Origin: Nothopassalora personata
Taxonomy: Eukaryota > Ascomycota > Dothideomycetes > Mycosphaerellales > Mycosphaerellaceae
DNA length: 64,000 bases
Direction: 5' to 3'
Assembly: GCA_033816765.1 (NCBI GenBank)
Contig: CM066291.1
Coordinates: 4,402,001 to 4,466,000, forward strand
Within the stretch, counting starts at the first letter, position 1, and the number at the start of each line of letters is the position of its first letter. The position numbers and the translations under genes are program-made. Positions 46,601 through 57,735 of this stretch are shown here, in pieces. Below the pieces are notes generated by a model, which saw nothing but the letters and a program-made list of their open reading frames with translations, was not told where the DNA came from and did not search any database.

Positions 46601-49018
46601 CGCTGCTGAGGAATCGCCCCATTCGTTCCGAACTTGACTGGAAGACTGGCTTCCAGTGCAGATTAGCGCCATCCAGTCTGAATCTGCGCAGCTCGCTGGG
46701 CATGAGCAGCTCTGACCCTAGCAGGCCGTTCATGACCAAGCCAGGCATGCTTTTGGTGACAGGAAGCCGACACATAAGCCAGGCTCGCTGTTCATCGGAG
46801 AGACTAGCATAGTTGAAGTGTAACGCGTATTCTGAGAAACTACAATCCTCCTTCTCGCAGGCTCGAAGGACCAGCTGAATGAGCTCAAACTCAGACATTG
46901 CGATCTCATCACGGTGCGAAAGCAAGTCCATTACGCCGTAGGTATCTTCGTGGCTGTCCGAGTCCTTGTTCAATCCTACGTCGATGATAGCAAGGGCACT
47001 GGCATGCAAGACGTCCAGGATGAAGGGGAGCGTCTCCGTGCTTGTCTCTGGAGCATTTTCGAGCGCCTGTGGCACTTTGATGCGGTTCCCGTCCACGCAC
47101 TGTGAAAACAGACGGTTGACCTGCTGGCATTCTTCACTCAGAGGACCTTTCGTCCGCGCCCACTTGAGGTATAGTTTCTTGACTCTGCCCAGTGAGGTGT
47201 TGTTGGACTTTGCAAAGAAGTCGGCTCTGTCATCGCCAGTTATCATACCGAATTGTACCTTCTCTTTGACTCCAGGGTATGCAGCCGCCGGGGTCAGTTG
47301 GCGTGGAATGATGTCCGGGTCCCATGTGACGAAGACTGTCCTCGAACAGTCAGCTGGATATTGCTCACTCTACACGGCATAGGATAGATCCTTACATTTG
47401 TCCCCGTCCAAGTCCCCACCAGACATAAGGTCGGCGCTCGGTCTACTCCCAGAGGTGGGGAAGACAATACAGTCCACCAGGTGTGTGAGCTCTGGACAGT
47501 CGACGGCCTTGAACTTCCGAAGGTCGCCGGGATGCTATATCGAAGCATGTCAGCGTGCGGATCGCGGATACAGCCACTGCTTAGCCGCAAGGTTTGTAGC
47601 GGATAGAACTGTGCGGCTTCCGCCCATGTATGTCTCTTGTGGTCATGTCAATCTGTTGTGTTGAAGTGCACTTACCAATGTAGGATTTCGCGTGCAGAGC
47701 ACTTCCGTGCCGATCAATGTTCTGGCTAAACCATCACCATCATGAGTGATGCGAACGAAGCAAGTCCCGGGTTTCAGCTTGCCCAAAGGATCGCAGACTC
47801 CAAAGAGCAGACGCGATTGCGGTATCATAATCCTGCAACGCTGCTCCTCATGTTTGTTCAGCATCTTGATGTACTCGCCCTTGACGAGTTTCCGGCAAGC
47901 ACTGCGTACAGACTCGGAACCTTCGAGTAGAAGCCTCTCGGCCAGGGCCATCTCGTCTTGGTAGCAGAGGAAGCGGAATGCTGCCTTTGGCTCACAAGCT
48001 GACACACTTTGTAGGAATTGCAGATGTTCGGTCTGTTTGCGAAGAAGTGCTTCGCTGGAGATCCCAAGAGCGTGCATGAGTAAGATGACCTCGTCGTTCA
48101 GATAGCCAAAGTTATATGGCTATGTTGTCAGCAGCTCATCGTGTTTCTGATAGTGAGAAATCCCCTTACCTTTGAATATTCGACGATAGCAAAAGAATGG
48201 TCTTTCACGTCACCGAACTTCTTCATCGAGTTCCTGAACTGGACTTGCACCTGTCCACGCAGAGCAGGATGCAGGGTCAGAACTCCCTTGTAGCCGCGGT
48301 ATCGTATCTGGAAGACGCATGGAAGATATCGCATGTTGCGATGCACAATGTTCTTCCTCCTCGCCAAATCCTTCGCCAGCTGTCCAGATATCAGGCCGCA
48401 GCCGTCAGTGAAAGTATAGTCGTTGTGAATGATATCAGGAATGTCTTCGCATCGATCGGGCCTGAGTTCAATCGCCACATCCGCGGTGGAGAAAAGGAGC
48501 CCTATGCGCTTCACTTTCTTACCCACCGACGTCAATTTTGAGAGGTCTCCAAGGCCTTCTACCTTTGCAGCAATATCAGCTTTCGAGGCCGCGTACATGA
48601 AGCACGACCTCGACTTCTGTTGGCTGTTGCTGTGGCCGAAGAAGTGGTATTGGACCCCGTGTAGGACCACACCTGTCTTGAGGATCTTGGCAATGTATTC
48701 AGCGGTTTCCCTCGCGGTCGCGAAGAGGACCTCTCCATTGGCAGAAGACTCATCCTGCCGGAGACGGAAGCCTTGGAATGAGAGCAAGAGGATTTTGTCC
48801 AGTGGTTCGTTGCGTAGTATCCTGCTGGAGTCAGCTTGCCTCAATCGAAGTTGGACACTCTGCTGTGTCAATGATGAGGTAAAAGAGATGGACTTGATCA
48901 AGGATGCCGCGTTTGTCGTTGAGGCCTTTGGCAAGTTTGGGACCACGTAATCCCACCGCGAATCGCTCGTTGTTATTCGGTTCTGGAGCTCGACCTGGAA
49001 GTGCTGTAGACTTGCCAT
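43645..49018 (-). CDS. RNA-dependent RNA polymerase fused to superfamily 1 helicase (1,691 aa), five exons
   Basis: Exons (minus strand) are 49018-48170, 48119-47676, 47534-47396, 47335-46140 and 46092-43645; all introns have GT..AG ends and keep frame. Residues 1 to about 700 are a eukaryotic RNA-silencing RdRP (QDE-1/SAD-1/Rdp1 family): [60 protein letters not shown] and the catalytic [17 protein letters not shown] (Asp triad about 472-476), then [12 protein letters not shown]. Residues about 1290-1691 are a UPF1-like helicase: Walker [10 protein letters not shown] near 1295, [36 protein letters not shown], and [14 protein letters not shown] with VAMTRARAG. About 500 residues between them are alpha-helical with no motif. 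It likely copies target RNA into double-stranded RNA. An upstream in-frame TGA supports the start; a further 5' exon is possible. Confidence 0.95.
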
Positions 49019-49312
49019 TTCAACACGTTTTCAAACTGGAGGACGAGCATGAAGCGTTGATAACATGCAGGTTGTTGATGTGTTCACAGCAGCTGTTGTA
49101 CGGCCTTTTAGTGGAGATCAATCCACACTTGTGCATGCATATGCGAGCAATCAAAGCAATAAATCAGGGTACTGGCATATGTATTAACAAGGAGTATCTG
49201 CAGGTTGCCCATTGCGATAGGGACCCGCAGGTCGTATCTATATATCTGTTCCGCAGATGGTACGCTGGTCTGCCGTCGACCTCGGATCAACGACTGAACA
49301 ACGTTGAGCAGC
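49019..49312. promoter_or_regulatory. Divergent promoter, RdRP-helicase and NadR-like ATPase
   Basis: 294 bases separate the two ATGs, so both promoters overlap. No defined site is claimed. Confidence 0.5.
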
Positions 49313-50032
49313 ATGTCGAGCACACGTTGCCGGAACATCTTTGTCATCGGACCGCAGTCGACTGGCAAGACCACGTTGGTGAAAGCCCTGGAGAAACACT
49401 TTGCAGAAGAAAGGGAGGGAGACAAACGAGGCAAGGGGCCAGCGGTTATATCCGAGATCGCACGGGCCACTATGAACAAGACCAAGATCAGCCGCGAGCA
49501 GATTGCGAGCTCTCCGGAGCAATGTTTGGTAAGTACAACAACACTTCGTACAGCGTTGTACATTGGTGCCAGTGCATAACAATAAACGAAATGCTACGTG
49601 GACTCACCGCTGTCGTAGACGCTCCAGAAAGCCATTTTACACGCCCAGCATGAAGCAGAAACACGTGAAAGCTCCTGGTACATCTCCGATCGCTCTGGCC
49701 TGGATCCTCTTGTATACACCATCCTCCTAGTAGGCGACGCAGCAGTACGTGACTTGCTTGCGTCAGCGCACTGGCGCAAGCTGGAACAGAATATGAAAGC
49801 TGGACTCGTCTTCTTGTGCGAAGCCGGCTGTGACTGGCTGGTGGACGATGGAATACGCCTGATGCCTGAAGACGCAGAAGGGTGGACGAAGGTGGAGGAC
49901 ACGTTTCGAAGCTTGCTCAGGGAGAGCGACATGGCCTACACCTTGATCCCGAAGGACATGGCCGTTGCTGATCGTGTGGAGTTGGTGCTTAGTGTGTGCA
50001 AGGCGCGAACGGACTCACCACGCCTACAGTGA
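49313..50032 (+). CDS. NadR/Ttd14-like AAA ATPase (209 aa), two exons
   Basis: Exons are 49313-49528 and 49619-50032 with a GTAAGT..GTAG intron in phase 0. I choose ATG 49313 because the longer frame begins with TTG. The product starts MSSTRCRNIFVIGPQSTGKT, with a Walker A that matches the AAA_28/NadR-type P-loop family. Downstream, SSWYISDRSGLDPLVYTILL fits the Walker B/lid region, and FLCEAGCDWLVDDGIRL resembles the base-binding part. Relatives in bacteria are nicotinamide-riboside kinases; fungal members are uncharacterised small nucleotide-binding proteins. It is divergent from the RdRP-helicase gene. A function in that pathway is not shown. Confidence 0.85.
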
Positions 50033-50254
50033 GCGCGCACAGTTATAGACGTGAGGGACTTGATCAGGCGCACGAACGGGGCACTGCAGGAGCTCAGTCG
50101 CATTAAGGCGTAAGATTATAGTATTCATCCGTCGTGGTTCATGTTTATACTGTGTGACCCCGTCCCGTTCGTTCAGATGATGCATTAGGCCCACTGTTCC
50201 GACAACAGTCGATGAGATGGGCTCCTTTACAATCCACCCTTTCCGCTTCACCAG

Positions 50255-50857
50255 CTAATGTGCATCACAGTTCATGGCCGTCGTTGCTGTCCAGTCTCCG
50301 ATCACGAAGCTTCCCAAAAACGTCCCTCCCAGAATCGACATGAAATAGCCCACATTCATGGTCATGACTGCTAACATTCTGGGGAAAAATCAGTACTGTA
50401 CAGTAGGCAAGTAAATGAAAACTAACAGAAGGTAGCTGACACCCGCAAGGACCGTGTCGAGCAGAGCACGAGCCGAGGCTTCGTTGATGTTCCATGGTCT
50501 CTTCGAAGTCGCCACAAGACCCAAATTCACAGCTTCGTCGACGTGTTTTCTCAGAATGCTCGTGTCCCTCCGATACGCGTACAGCGCGAGGATGGCGGCC
50601 AAGTTCGCCCGCACTGCAATGATGCCTCGGAAGATGGCTGCGAGCACTATCAGGAAGATGCATGTGCCGACATACTGGCCAGTCGTGCTGGGAGTCCAGT
50701 CTTCCGAATAGAGTGGTGTCGATGTTGATGTGAAGAAAGCCATCATCATGTCTGCCATTGGCATCATGCTGGCGGACGAGTGACCCATGTCGGACATGGA
50801 CGTCGACGAGGCCATCGCTCCGGAGGCGGTGGTGGTCATATGCATGGAGTGGTCCAT
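50255..50857 (-). CDS. Ctr-type copper transporter (184 aa), two exons
   Basis: Exons (minus strand) are 50857-50427 and 50378-50255, with a GTTAGT..CCAG intron that splits a codon. The N-terminus is Met/His-rich (MDHSMHMTTTASGAMASSTS, then SMMPMADMMMAFF), the copper-collecting part of Ctr proteins. Three membrane segments follow: GTCIFLIVLAAIFRGIIAV, LLDTVLAGVSYLLMLAVMTM with the MNVGYFM methionine motif in the second, and LGGTFLGSFVIGDW with the GxxxG packing motif in the third. Length is normal. It imports Cu+ across the plasma membrane (or vacuole). Divergent from a ferric/cupric reductase, which would supply Cu+. Confidence 0.93.
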
Positions 50858-51673
50858 CTCGTCTTTGGAGTTCTCGGTGGAGTTGTAGTGCTAGCAGGTA
50901 GTGCTTCGATATGCCAGCCGATGCTCGGTTTGGCGGAGTCTACAGGTGTTGAAATGACTGAGGAGGTCGAAAATGCTTGCTATGCTATGGTCCCAGCTCG
51001 ATCGTATGCCGATCCGGTGCCTCGGATCTGGGCTTTTTTCCTTTTGGAGGACGTCAGGCCTGAAAGATCCGGTGAAACAATCGTCGACCTCATTCCACAC
51101 TCAAACATGCTCGAACTAGCATTCCATCCCCAAGCTTGACGCACCTCCCGGAGACTCTCGCGTGGGATGCGTGGCGACGGTGCGAACCCTCGGCATCAAA
51201 GCGTATTAAAACTCTCGCAAACTTGCTCAATTGGCGGAAGGGACTATCCGCAATAGGCAGGGATCGACTCGGGGTCCAGGGATAGAATTCACTTCCCGGT
51301 GCTACGAACCAATTGTTACTCGATCTGGTGGAATTACATGTATGATGTATGGTGGATGTTGACGTGGGCAGGCAGTATGCAGAGGGAGAGAGAGAGAGGC
51401 ATCGTGGACTTCACCCTCCAAGCAGTACTTCGTCCGAAGTAAGAGCGGATCGTGAGTCCATTTGAGCACGGCGAAACATTCCTCCTGCAGCGCTCCCACT
51501 AGGAGGACCTGAGGCAATGGCCCGTACAGTACTTGTATGCTTACCATGACCCACTTCTCTATCGATCCCCTGGTCGCTCCAGCAGTACCACAGTGAAGAC
51601 CATTTGGCGAGAGTCACTGTGTCTACATCTCCATCATACGCGTGTCGGACAGCACCACGCCATCGCTATCATC
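50858..51673. promoter_or_regulatory. Shared region of the copper transporter and metalloreductase
   Basis: 816 bases lie between the start codons. Two near-matches to published copper-regulator sites occur: TGAGCACG at 51463-51470 (TGTGCTCA type on the minus strand) and TTGCTCA at 51223-51229 (TTTGCTCA type). Each differs by one base or more, so this is suggestive only. Confidence 0.35.
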
Positions 51674-53578
51674 ATGGCCATGTCGCATGCCACGAGCATG
51701 AAGCCCTGGCTCACACAGCCGGTGATGCTACACTCATCACGAACCTACAAGTGCTCACTCAACACAACTGCCCAGTGCAAGTATCAGCAAGGCTACTGGA
51801 GATTCTGGTACGAGGCCGACCACCGCTATGCCTTACCAACTGTCGCTCTCTTCCTGGCCACCATCCTTCTCTTCGCCATACCATACATTCTGTCGACCTT
51901 CTGGCCTAGCATTGGCTCATCGTCAAGAACTGTTCGTAAAGCGAAGGCGTTGACCAGGTATCTGGCGTACAAGCAGTTCAGGATAGGGAAGCTCAACTGG
52001 AACTCTGCACCCGTAGGCGTCTTGCTCCTAGCTGCAGTGGGCACAATCTTCTTCTTCGCTATGACTCTTGGACCTCGACCCTACTACTGGCCAAACCAGA
52101 AGAGTCCTCCACTTTCATACGGCAACTCTCCTCCGATCGCGACGCGATCGGGATGGATGAGTCTTGCATGCCTCCCATTTGTCTTTGCAACCTCGTCCAA
52201 GTCAAACTTGATCACCGGCCTTACAGGTGTCAGTCACGAGAAGCTGCAGGTCTTCCACAGATGGATCAGCTATGCAATGTTCGTCTTGGCTCTGATACAC
52301 ACCTTTCCGTTCATCATCTTCCACATTTGGAAAGGCGACATGAGGTCTAAGTGGAGAACAGATGTGGTCTACTGGACGGGTACGGTAGCGCTCCTCGCAC
52401 AGGGATACCTCACGTTCGCAAGCATGGGTCCGCTTCGCAATATGGCCTACGAGTGGTTCAAGGCCAGCCACTTCGTTGCTGCACTGCTCTTTGTGGTCTT
52501 CTTCTTCTTCCATTGCAATTTTCGGCTGTCGAGTTGGGACTACTTTATTGCCACTGGCGTCATCTACTCCTTGTGTTGGTTGCATTCCTCGCTCAGGGTC
52601 TGGTTCCAACATGGCCTGGGCAAAGCACGGATTGACTTGATGTCCAACGGCTTCATCCGCGTGGTGGTGCCAACCAGGACTACATGGAGAGCAGGCCAGC
52701 ATTACTTCATACGGTTCATGGGTATTGGCATGCATGCGTGCACAGCACATCCGTTCACGGTCTGCTCGTTGCCAACAAAAGCACACTACTACGAGGCCAA
52801 GGATTCCGAGCTGGTCTTCTTCATTCGACCCCAGCGAGGTTTTACAGCTCGGCTAGCCAAGTATGCCGAGAAGCACCCTGGATCGCAGATGAGTGTCACG
52901 CTTGACGGCCCATACGGTGGCATCGATATGCCCAAGTTGGAGCAGTGTGACAGGATGTTAGTGCTTGCTGGAGGCTCGGGCGCTGGCTGGACTCTGCCAT
53001 TAATCGAAGCTTTCCTGCGAAGAAAAGACTGCGCTGCATGCTGCGATGCGCCTGCTGAGGTAGCCAGAGATTGCACGGTACCGTCGGTGCGGGTAATCCT
53101 TGCGACTAGAGACCTCGCCACGCGCAACTGGTTCGAGGAAGCCGTCAGCGAGTCGCTGAAGAACTCCTCACTTGGCACGTGCCCGCCAGGATTGGTAGTG
53201 GAAGTGCACTATACCGGGGCCGACGAAAACCTGGCTGATCCGAAGGCCACCGGTCAGTTTTTGAAGAAACTTGACGAGCCACACCTGATCTCACGAAGCG
53301 GTCCTGACTCGTCCGACTCTGAGTCAGGCGACGACAAGGGACGAAGAGAACGCTTCGCCTTGTCGCTGAGAGACTTCAACGCTAGGCCGTATCTACCGAC
53401 CGTGCTTGCGGAGGAGTGCGCCTCTGTAGATGCAGCCACATCGATCGGCGTCTTTGTCTGTGGCCCATTGAGTATGCAGAGCGATGTTGCAAATGCAGTG
53501 GCACGGGAGCAGATTGCAGCAATGAAGGACGGCAAGAGGGATGTTTATCTACATATGGAGCACTTCTCGTGGGCATAG
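51674..53578 (+). CDS. Ferric/cupric reductase, FRE family (634 aa)
   Basis: I use ATG 51674 (MAMSHATSMKPWLTQPVMLH) in good context. Domains: N-terminal extracytosolic part, then a heme-binding membrane domain with His pairs in HRWISYAMFVLALIHTFPFI and KASHFVAALLFVVFFFFHC; a FAD domain with AGQHYFIRFMG and HPFTVCSL; and an NADPH domain with LAGGSGAGWTLPLIEAFL and GVFVCGPLSM at the C-terminus. It sends electrons from cytosolic NADPH across the membrane to extracellular Fe3+ or Cu2+. It is divergent from the Ctr gene, so it probably serves copper uptake. No intron is needed; all motifs are intact. Confidence 0.95.
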   Translation: MAMSHATSMKPWLTQPVMLHSSRTYKCSLNTTAQCKYQQGYWRFWYEADHRYALPTVALFLATILLFAIPYILSTFWPSIGSSSRTVRKAKALTRYLAYKQFRIGKLNWNSAPVGVLLLAAVGTIFFFAMTLGPRPYYWPNQKSPPLSYGNSPPIATRSGWMSLACLPFVFATSSKSNLITGLTGVSHEKLQVFHRWISYAMFVLALIHTFPFIIFHIWKGDMRSKWRTDVVYWTGTVALLAQGYLTFASMGPLRNMAYEWFKASHFVAALLFVVFFFFHCNFRLSSWDYFIATGVIYSLCWLHSSLRVWFQHGLGKARIDLMSNGFIRVVVPTRTTWRAGQHYFIRFMGIGMHACTAHPFTVCSLPTKAHYYEAKDSELVFFIRPQRGFTARLAKYAEKHPGSQMSVTLDGPYGGIDMPKLEQCDRMLVLAGGSGAGWTLPLIEAFLRRKDCAACCDAPAEVARDCTVPSVRVILATRDLATRNWFEEAVSESLKNSSLGTCPPGLVVEVHYTGADENLADPKATGQFLKKLDEPHLISRSGPDSSDSESGDDKGRRERFALSLRDFNARPYLPTVLAEECASVDAATSIGVFVCGPLSMQSDVANAVAREQIAAMKDGKRDVYLHMEHFSWA

Positions 53579-54571
53579 TGTACAGCATCATTGACGACGG
53601 CACCGTTAACACGCTGTCACAGCGACCTTTACATTGTTCCGGCCATGCAGACGTAGCAGGGTAAGTACTACGCATTTCCATTGCAGAACACCCTGCATGA
53701 GAAGATGACTGCAGTCGGTCTTCCGTGGCACATTCGCTGATCCAGTGTTCAACCTTGCACTGAACGCCCGTGGTTGCACAGTACCTACTTTGTCCCTACG
53801 ATCACCATCGTTCCCAGGATGGAGTTCTCGCTGGAGGGGGTTGACAGTGCTACTGCTTTTTCGCAACAACGGCTCTGGCTCAGCAGCTTGCTTAGGTCGA
53901 CGACCAACGTTACCCGCAGGCAGTGGTCCGAGAGCAACACTAGACACTGTAGCACGTCTCCCTGCACCGACATAAAACTCCTTAGGAAGCGTTCTGTAAT
54001 TTGCCAGCCATCAACAGTGCTGCTTCCAATGCACCCGTTCCAAACGTCTACATAGCAGCCTATATGAACTTCCAATGCCGTAGGGCACTACGCTCGACTC
54101 CCACAACGTGACCGAACGTGCTCATCGCCGCGACATCAACGACCGCTGCACCCGCCTTCAACACTGCCTTCGAGACGGCACCTTCCTCTAACCCCACCTC
54201 CTGAGCGGTGAATGTTCCAACCCTCCTTCAACACCTCTAATCAAGACATACAGACTACGAACGGCACTGCGCTATCCCGAGATGTGAGGATACATACGGT
54301 GCGTCTAGGCAAACCCCGGGATATCCTAGATGGACTTTTGACAGGACTGTACGTACGGCTATCGACTTGTATGAGACGGAGCCTAGTGTTACTGCTGTGG
54401 TAATAACAATGCGGCGGAGTGGCTGTGCGAGGGTGTAACGTAACGTAACTCCTTTACCGAGCTCCGAGGGGGCAATGCACCGCCGTCGCGCTTCGGCGAA
54501 TGTCTTTGCTCGAGGTGTGTTGCGAAGGAGAGATGTGCTGGGCTGTCTTATCCTCTAGTAGGCACTTGCTT
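53579..54571. other. Intergenic, nothing recognised
   Basis: Conflicting frames on both strands without motifs. It leads into the retroelement nest. Confidence 0.5.
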
Positions 54572-54893
54572 TGTGGCAAATTTGTCACAAAATAGTCACA
54601 AATCTGTTATAAAGGGGGCTACTTGTTACAAATTTGTCACAAAATAGTTACAAACTTGTTACAAAGGGGGCCAGCCAGCTGTTACAAAATAGTCACAAAA
54701 TTTATTATATACTTGTTACAGATTAGTCACAAAGTTGTTACAGATTTGTCATAAAGGGGGCTAGCTGTCACGAATCCATTATAAAATAGTCATAGATTTG
54801 CTACAAATATCTCAAAATAGGAGGCGTTTACTAAAAATTTGTTACAAAGGGGGCCATTTGTTACAAATTTATCACAATTGGGGGCATTGCTAT
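54572..54893. repeat. Degenerate short tandem repeats, TTGTTACAAA type
   Basis: Irregular reiterations of (G)TTACAAATTTGTCACAAAATAGT, each cluster ending in TTGTTACAAAGGGGGCC-like blocks at about 54607-54625, 54656-54672, 54750-54766, 54838-54855 and 54880-54896. There is no coding capacity. Confidence 0.8.
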
Positions 54894-54895
54894 AA

Positions 54896-57539
54896 ACTCT
54901 ACGTCGTTGCGACTTTACCGGCTATGTATACTCTAGTGTATTGTAAGTTAGGTAACTAATAGCTATGTTAGTTAGGACTTGGCATACATATACTATATTA
55001 CACTGTTTCTATAGCTAGATAGTCTTACACCCTATAGCAATTTATAAGGGTTACTAATCTACCCTATTGTTTTAATCTAAAAGCTTATACTTGTTAAATA
55101 CCTATCTATAATAGGTTATAAGCCCGGGTACTCCTCTACCTATTTATTCTAAAACCTAAATTGTTATTAAAGCTCTATTAAGGATTAGCTTACCTTACTA
55201 GTAGACCCGACCCTATATTTATTTTACGGACAACTATCTAATCGATTTAAGAACTACTATAGGATATCGGCACTAAGTATTATTACCGTAGTATAGTATC
55301 TATAAGAGCTAGACTAGATATAGAGTTAAGAAACAATACCTCTAGTAACCTAGTAAGGTCTACTAAAGATAACTACGTACTTAGAAAAGGCGTGTAGTTC
55401 TAGGTATAGAAATCTATACTAATTAGCGTACTACTAGAGAAGGATCTAGTTAGATATATAATCTATAACCTAGACTAGGTTAATCTAAAGTATACTCTAA
55501 ATAGGGCAGCTTATAAACAACCCTAAGATACAACTAAGAATGCCTAGAATAAGACTACTACCTAGAATAAAGCTCCTTAGGACATTACTAGTAGTATAGG
55601 ATATAAAGCTACCTATAAGCGATAGAAGAAAGAGGACGTATAATCTTTTAGCATTATTATAGCTAGATTAGACTCTACCCTAAGACTAAGCTTTAGAGAT
55701 ATAGATAAGTTAGATAAGGAATTATATAATTTAATTAAGGCAATATATAAGCCTATTATTACAATTAATCTATACAATACTCTAAAGGTAGTTAGGCATA
55801 TTAAGTTAGATACTATAAGACCTAGTATATTAAAGTACTATAAAGACTTTTAAGCTTAGGTATATAACTATAAGACTACTATAGAGCAATTTATTAGATC
55901 CTCTCTAGTTAATAATAAGTTAATGCTTAAATCCTCTTTTGTCCTCCTAGATAGTATCTATAGATTATACTTTATTAAAGGTCTAAACTATATTAAATAG
56001 CTTAGGACATAGAGACATAATAATCCCCTAGAATTAACTACCCTAGAGAGAATATTTATAACTCTTAGGAAGGAGTAAGTACCTACTACCTATAAGCCTA
56101 GTAATAGCTTTGTTAGAGTATTCTTAAGTAAGAATAATAATAAGTAGTATATATAGTGCTTATATAAGTATACTAACGCGAACTACTATAAGTAGTATCT
56201 AGAGAAGAATCCTAGGAATAAGTCTAAGAAGAGTAAAGAGACCCTAAAGGATAGGGTAAAGAAGGTAAAGGGTAGTAAGTCCTCTAGGAAGAGGATTGCT
56301 ATAGTAATTAATAACTAGTTAGATACATTATCTAATTAGGAGTATAGCTCTAATAGTAATAGCGAATAGAGATAACTATATAGGAGATCTAGAGTAGCTA
56401 TTATAGTTATATAACTAGTATATATAGGAAGGGTAGTAGCTACTATATTAAACCTAATGTTAATAGACAAAGTCTATAATATAGGCATATCCTTCTATAT
56501 CTATATATTAGGTTTAGTATAACCTAATAATATTACAAGATAAGAAGATAAGCTCAATTAGGTTTATTCTCGGGCCGATAGGAAGTAGAGGGAAAGTAAT
56601 AAAGTAGTAGCTATCTTATCTTATAAAGACTAAGTAGTAGTAAGGTAGAGGTTAGGTTATAGTATATTCTAAACAGTAATATTAAATAGTAAGTTAAATG
56701 CATCGAAACTATAAGGAATTCTTAGCGTTCCTAAATACAAAGAAGATTCGTAGATCTCGGTAATTAGTCTAATTAGTCTAAGTATAAGCAGTCTAATTAG
56801 TCTAAGCATAAGCAGTCTAATCGCCCTAAGTCTAAGCGCTTAGGTAGGATAAGTTCGTCTCGTTATCGTAATTCTAGGGTCTATAGGAATTATTCCGTAA
56901 CACTATCCCCTTTTTAGCCTAGCTTCGTCCCGAAGCTCTATAAGCCGTTATTATTTCTTATAGTAACAGTTAACTATGTCTTCTTCCTCCTATAAACGCC
57001 GTTAATAACTTACTCTAGATACTAAAACCTCTAGTATTGAAATAGCTCTATACACGAATTGTTAGAAGTCTCGATCCTCGGGCGCGGTAGTAAAGTGTAT
57101 CGTAGGTTCTCGGTCTAGGAAGTGTTCGGCCTATATTCGAAAAGACTATAAGGATTGCGACGTATATCTTTCTCGTCCAGAGTAGGAACGTCTTCGTAAT
57201 TCGCGCGATAAACTTAAGCTAGAGCTTAAGAGGATTAAAGAGGAGGAGGTGCGGCTAAAGATACGTAAGATCCGTCTTCGGAAACAGCTACGCTTAGCTA
57301 ACAGTTTCGTAGGTGTTGTTTTAGTTCCTAGGTATTTTCTAATTCGTCGTATCCTTTCTACTTAACGAGGTATCGCTAACCCTTTTTGTCTAGGATTTTT
57401 TCGACTTCGAATTCGTTTTCTACTTCTAGCTCGAAATAGAAGCTTTCTTAGTAAGGTATTTTAGCGTCCGCGGGTTCTAACTTAGAGATATAGAAGACTA
57501 GATAGATTTTAGCGTCGGGTAGTAGTCGTAGGTAGTAGT
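54896..57539. mobile_element. AT-rich retroelement remnants, RIP-like
   Basis: Very AT-rich sequence full of TA dinucleotides and stops. A plus-strand gag-like run lies at about 55660-56310 (for example YKPIITINLYNTLKVVRHIK, then NSFVRVFL and a Lys-rich tail). On the minus strand, a pol C-terminus at 57539-57448 reads YNYYLRLLPDAKIYLVFYIS then KLEPA. The usual Gypsy motif there is IHPVFHVS, so His became Tyr twice and Pro became Leu, all C-to-T type changes. A possible minus-strand LTR ends at 56902 (CCGTAACA), next to a polypurine tract complement at 56903-56915. A short 20-25 bp direct repeat (GTCTAATTAGTCTAAG) lies at 56763-56835. Confidence 0.7.
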
Positions 57540-57735
57540 TGTAAGGGGCAGCCCAGTAGCTAACCCTTACATGTAGCCTTGCATGTGACATGCGGTCGCG
57601 ACCGGCTGCCAAGCCGCACGTGACACGCATGCGTACACCTTGCGACGCGCGATGCGTCTTGAACAAAAGGCAAGAATTAGTTCATCTACGACTGGCAGGT
57701 CGTAGGCGTGCTATACATTGCGACATCCCTTAACA
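57540..57735 (+). repeat. Probable 5' LTR of the chromovirus
   Basis: Starts TGTAAGGGGC and ends CATCCCTTAACA, which gives TG..CA ends with an imperfect inverted TGTAAGGG/CCCTTAACA. It is much less damaged than the flanking DNA. The same TGTAAGGG begins at the window end. Confidence 0.65.

Noticed and set aside
49754..50032. Separate gene at the C-terminal part of the NadR-like ATPase
   Set aside because: A phase-0 intron joins it cleanly to the P-loop exon at 49313-49528.
51463..51470. Defined copper-regulator binding site upstream of the Ctr/FRE pair
   Set aside because: One base off the published type, and single sites of eight bases are expected by chance in 800 bp; kept only as a note.
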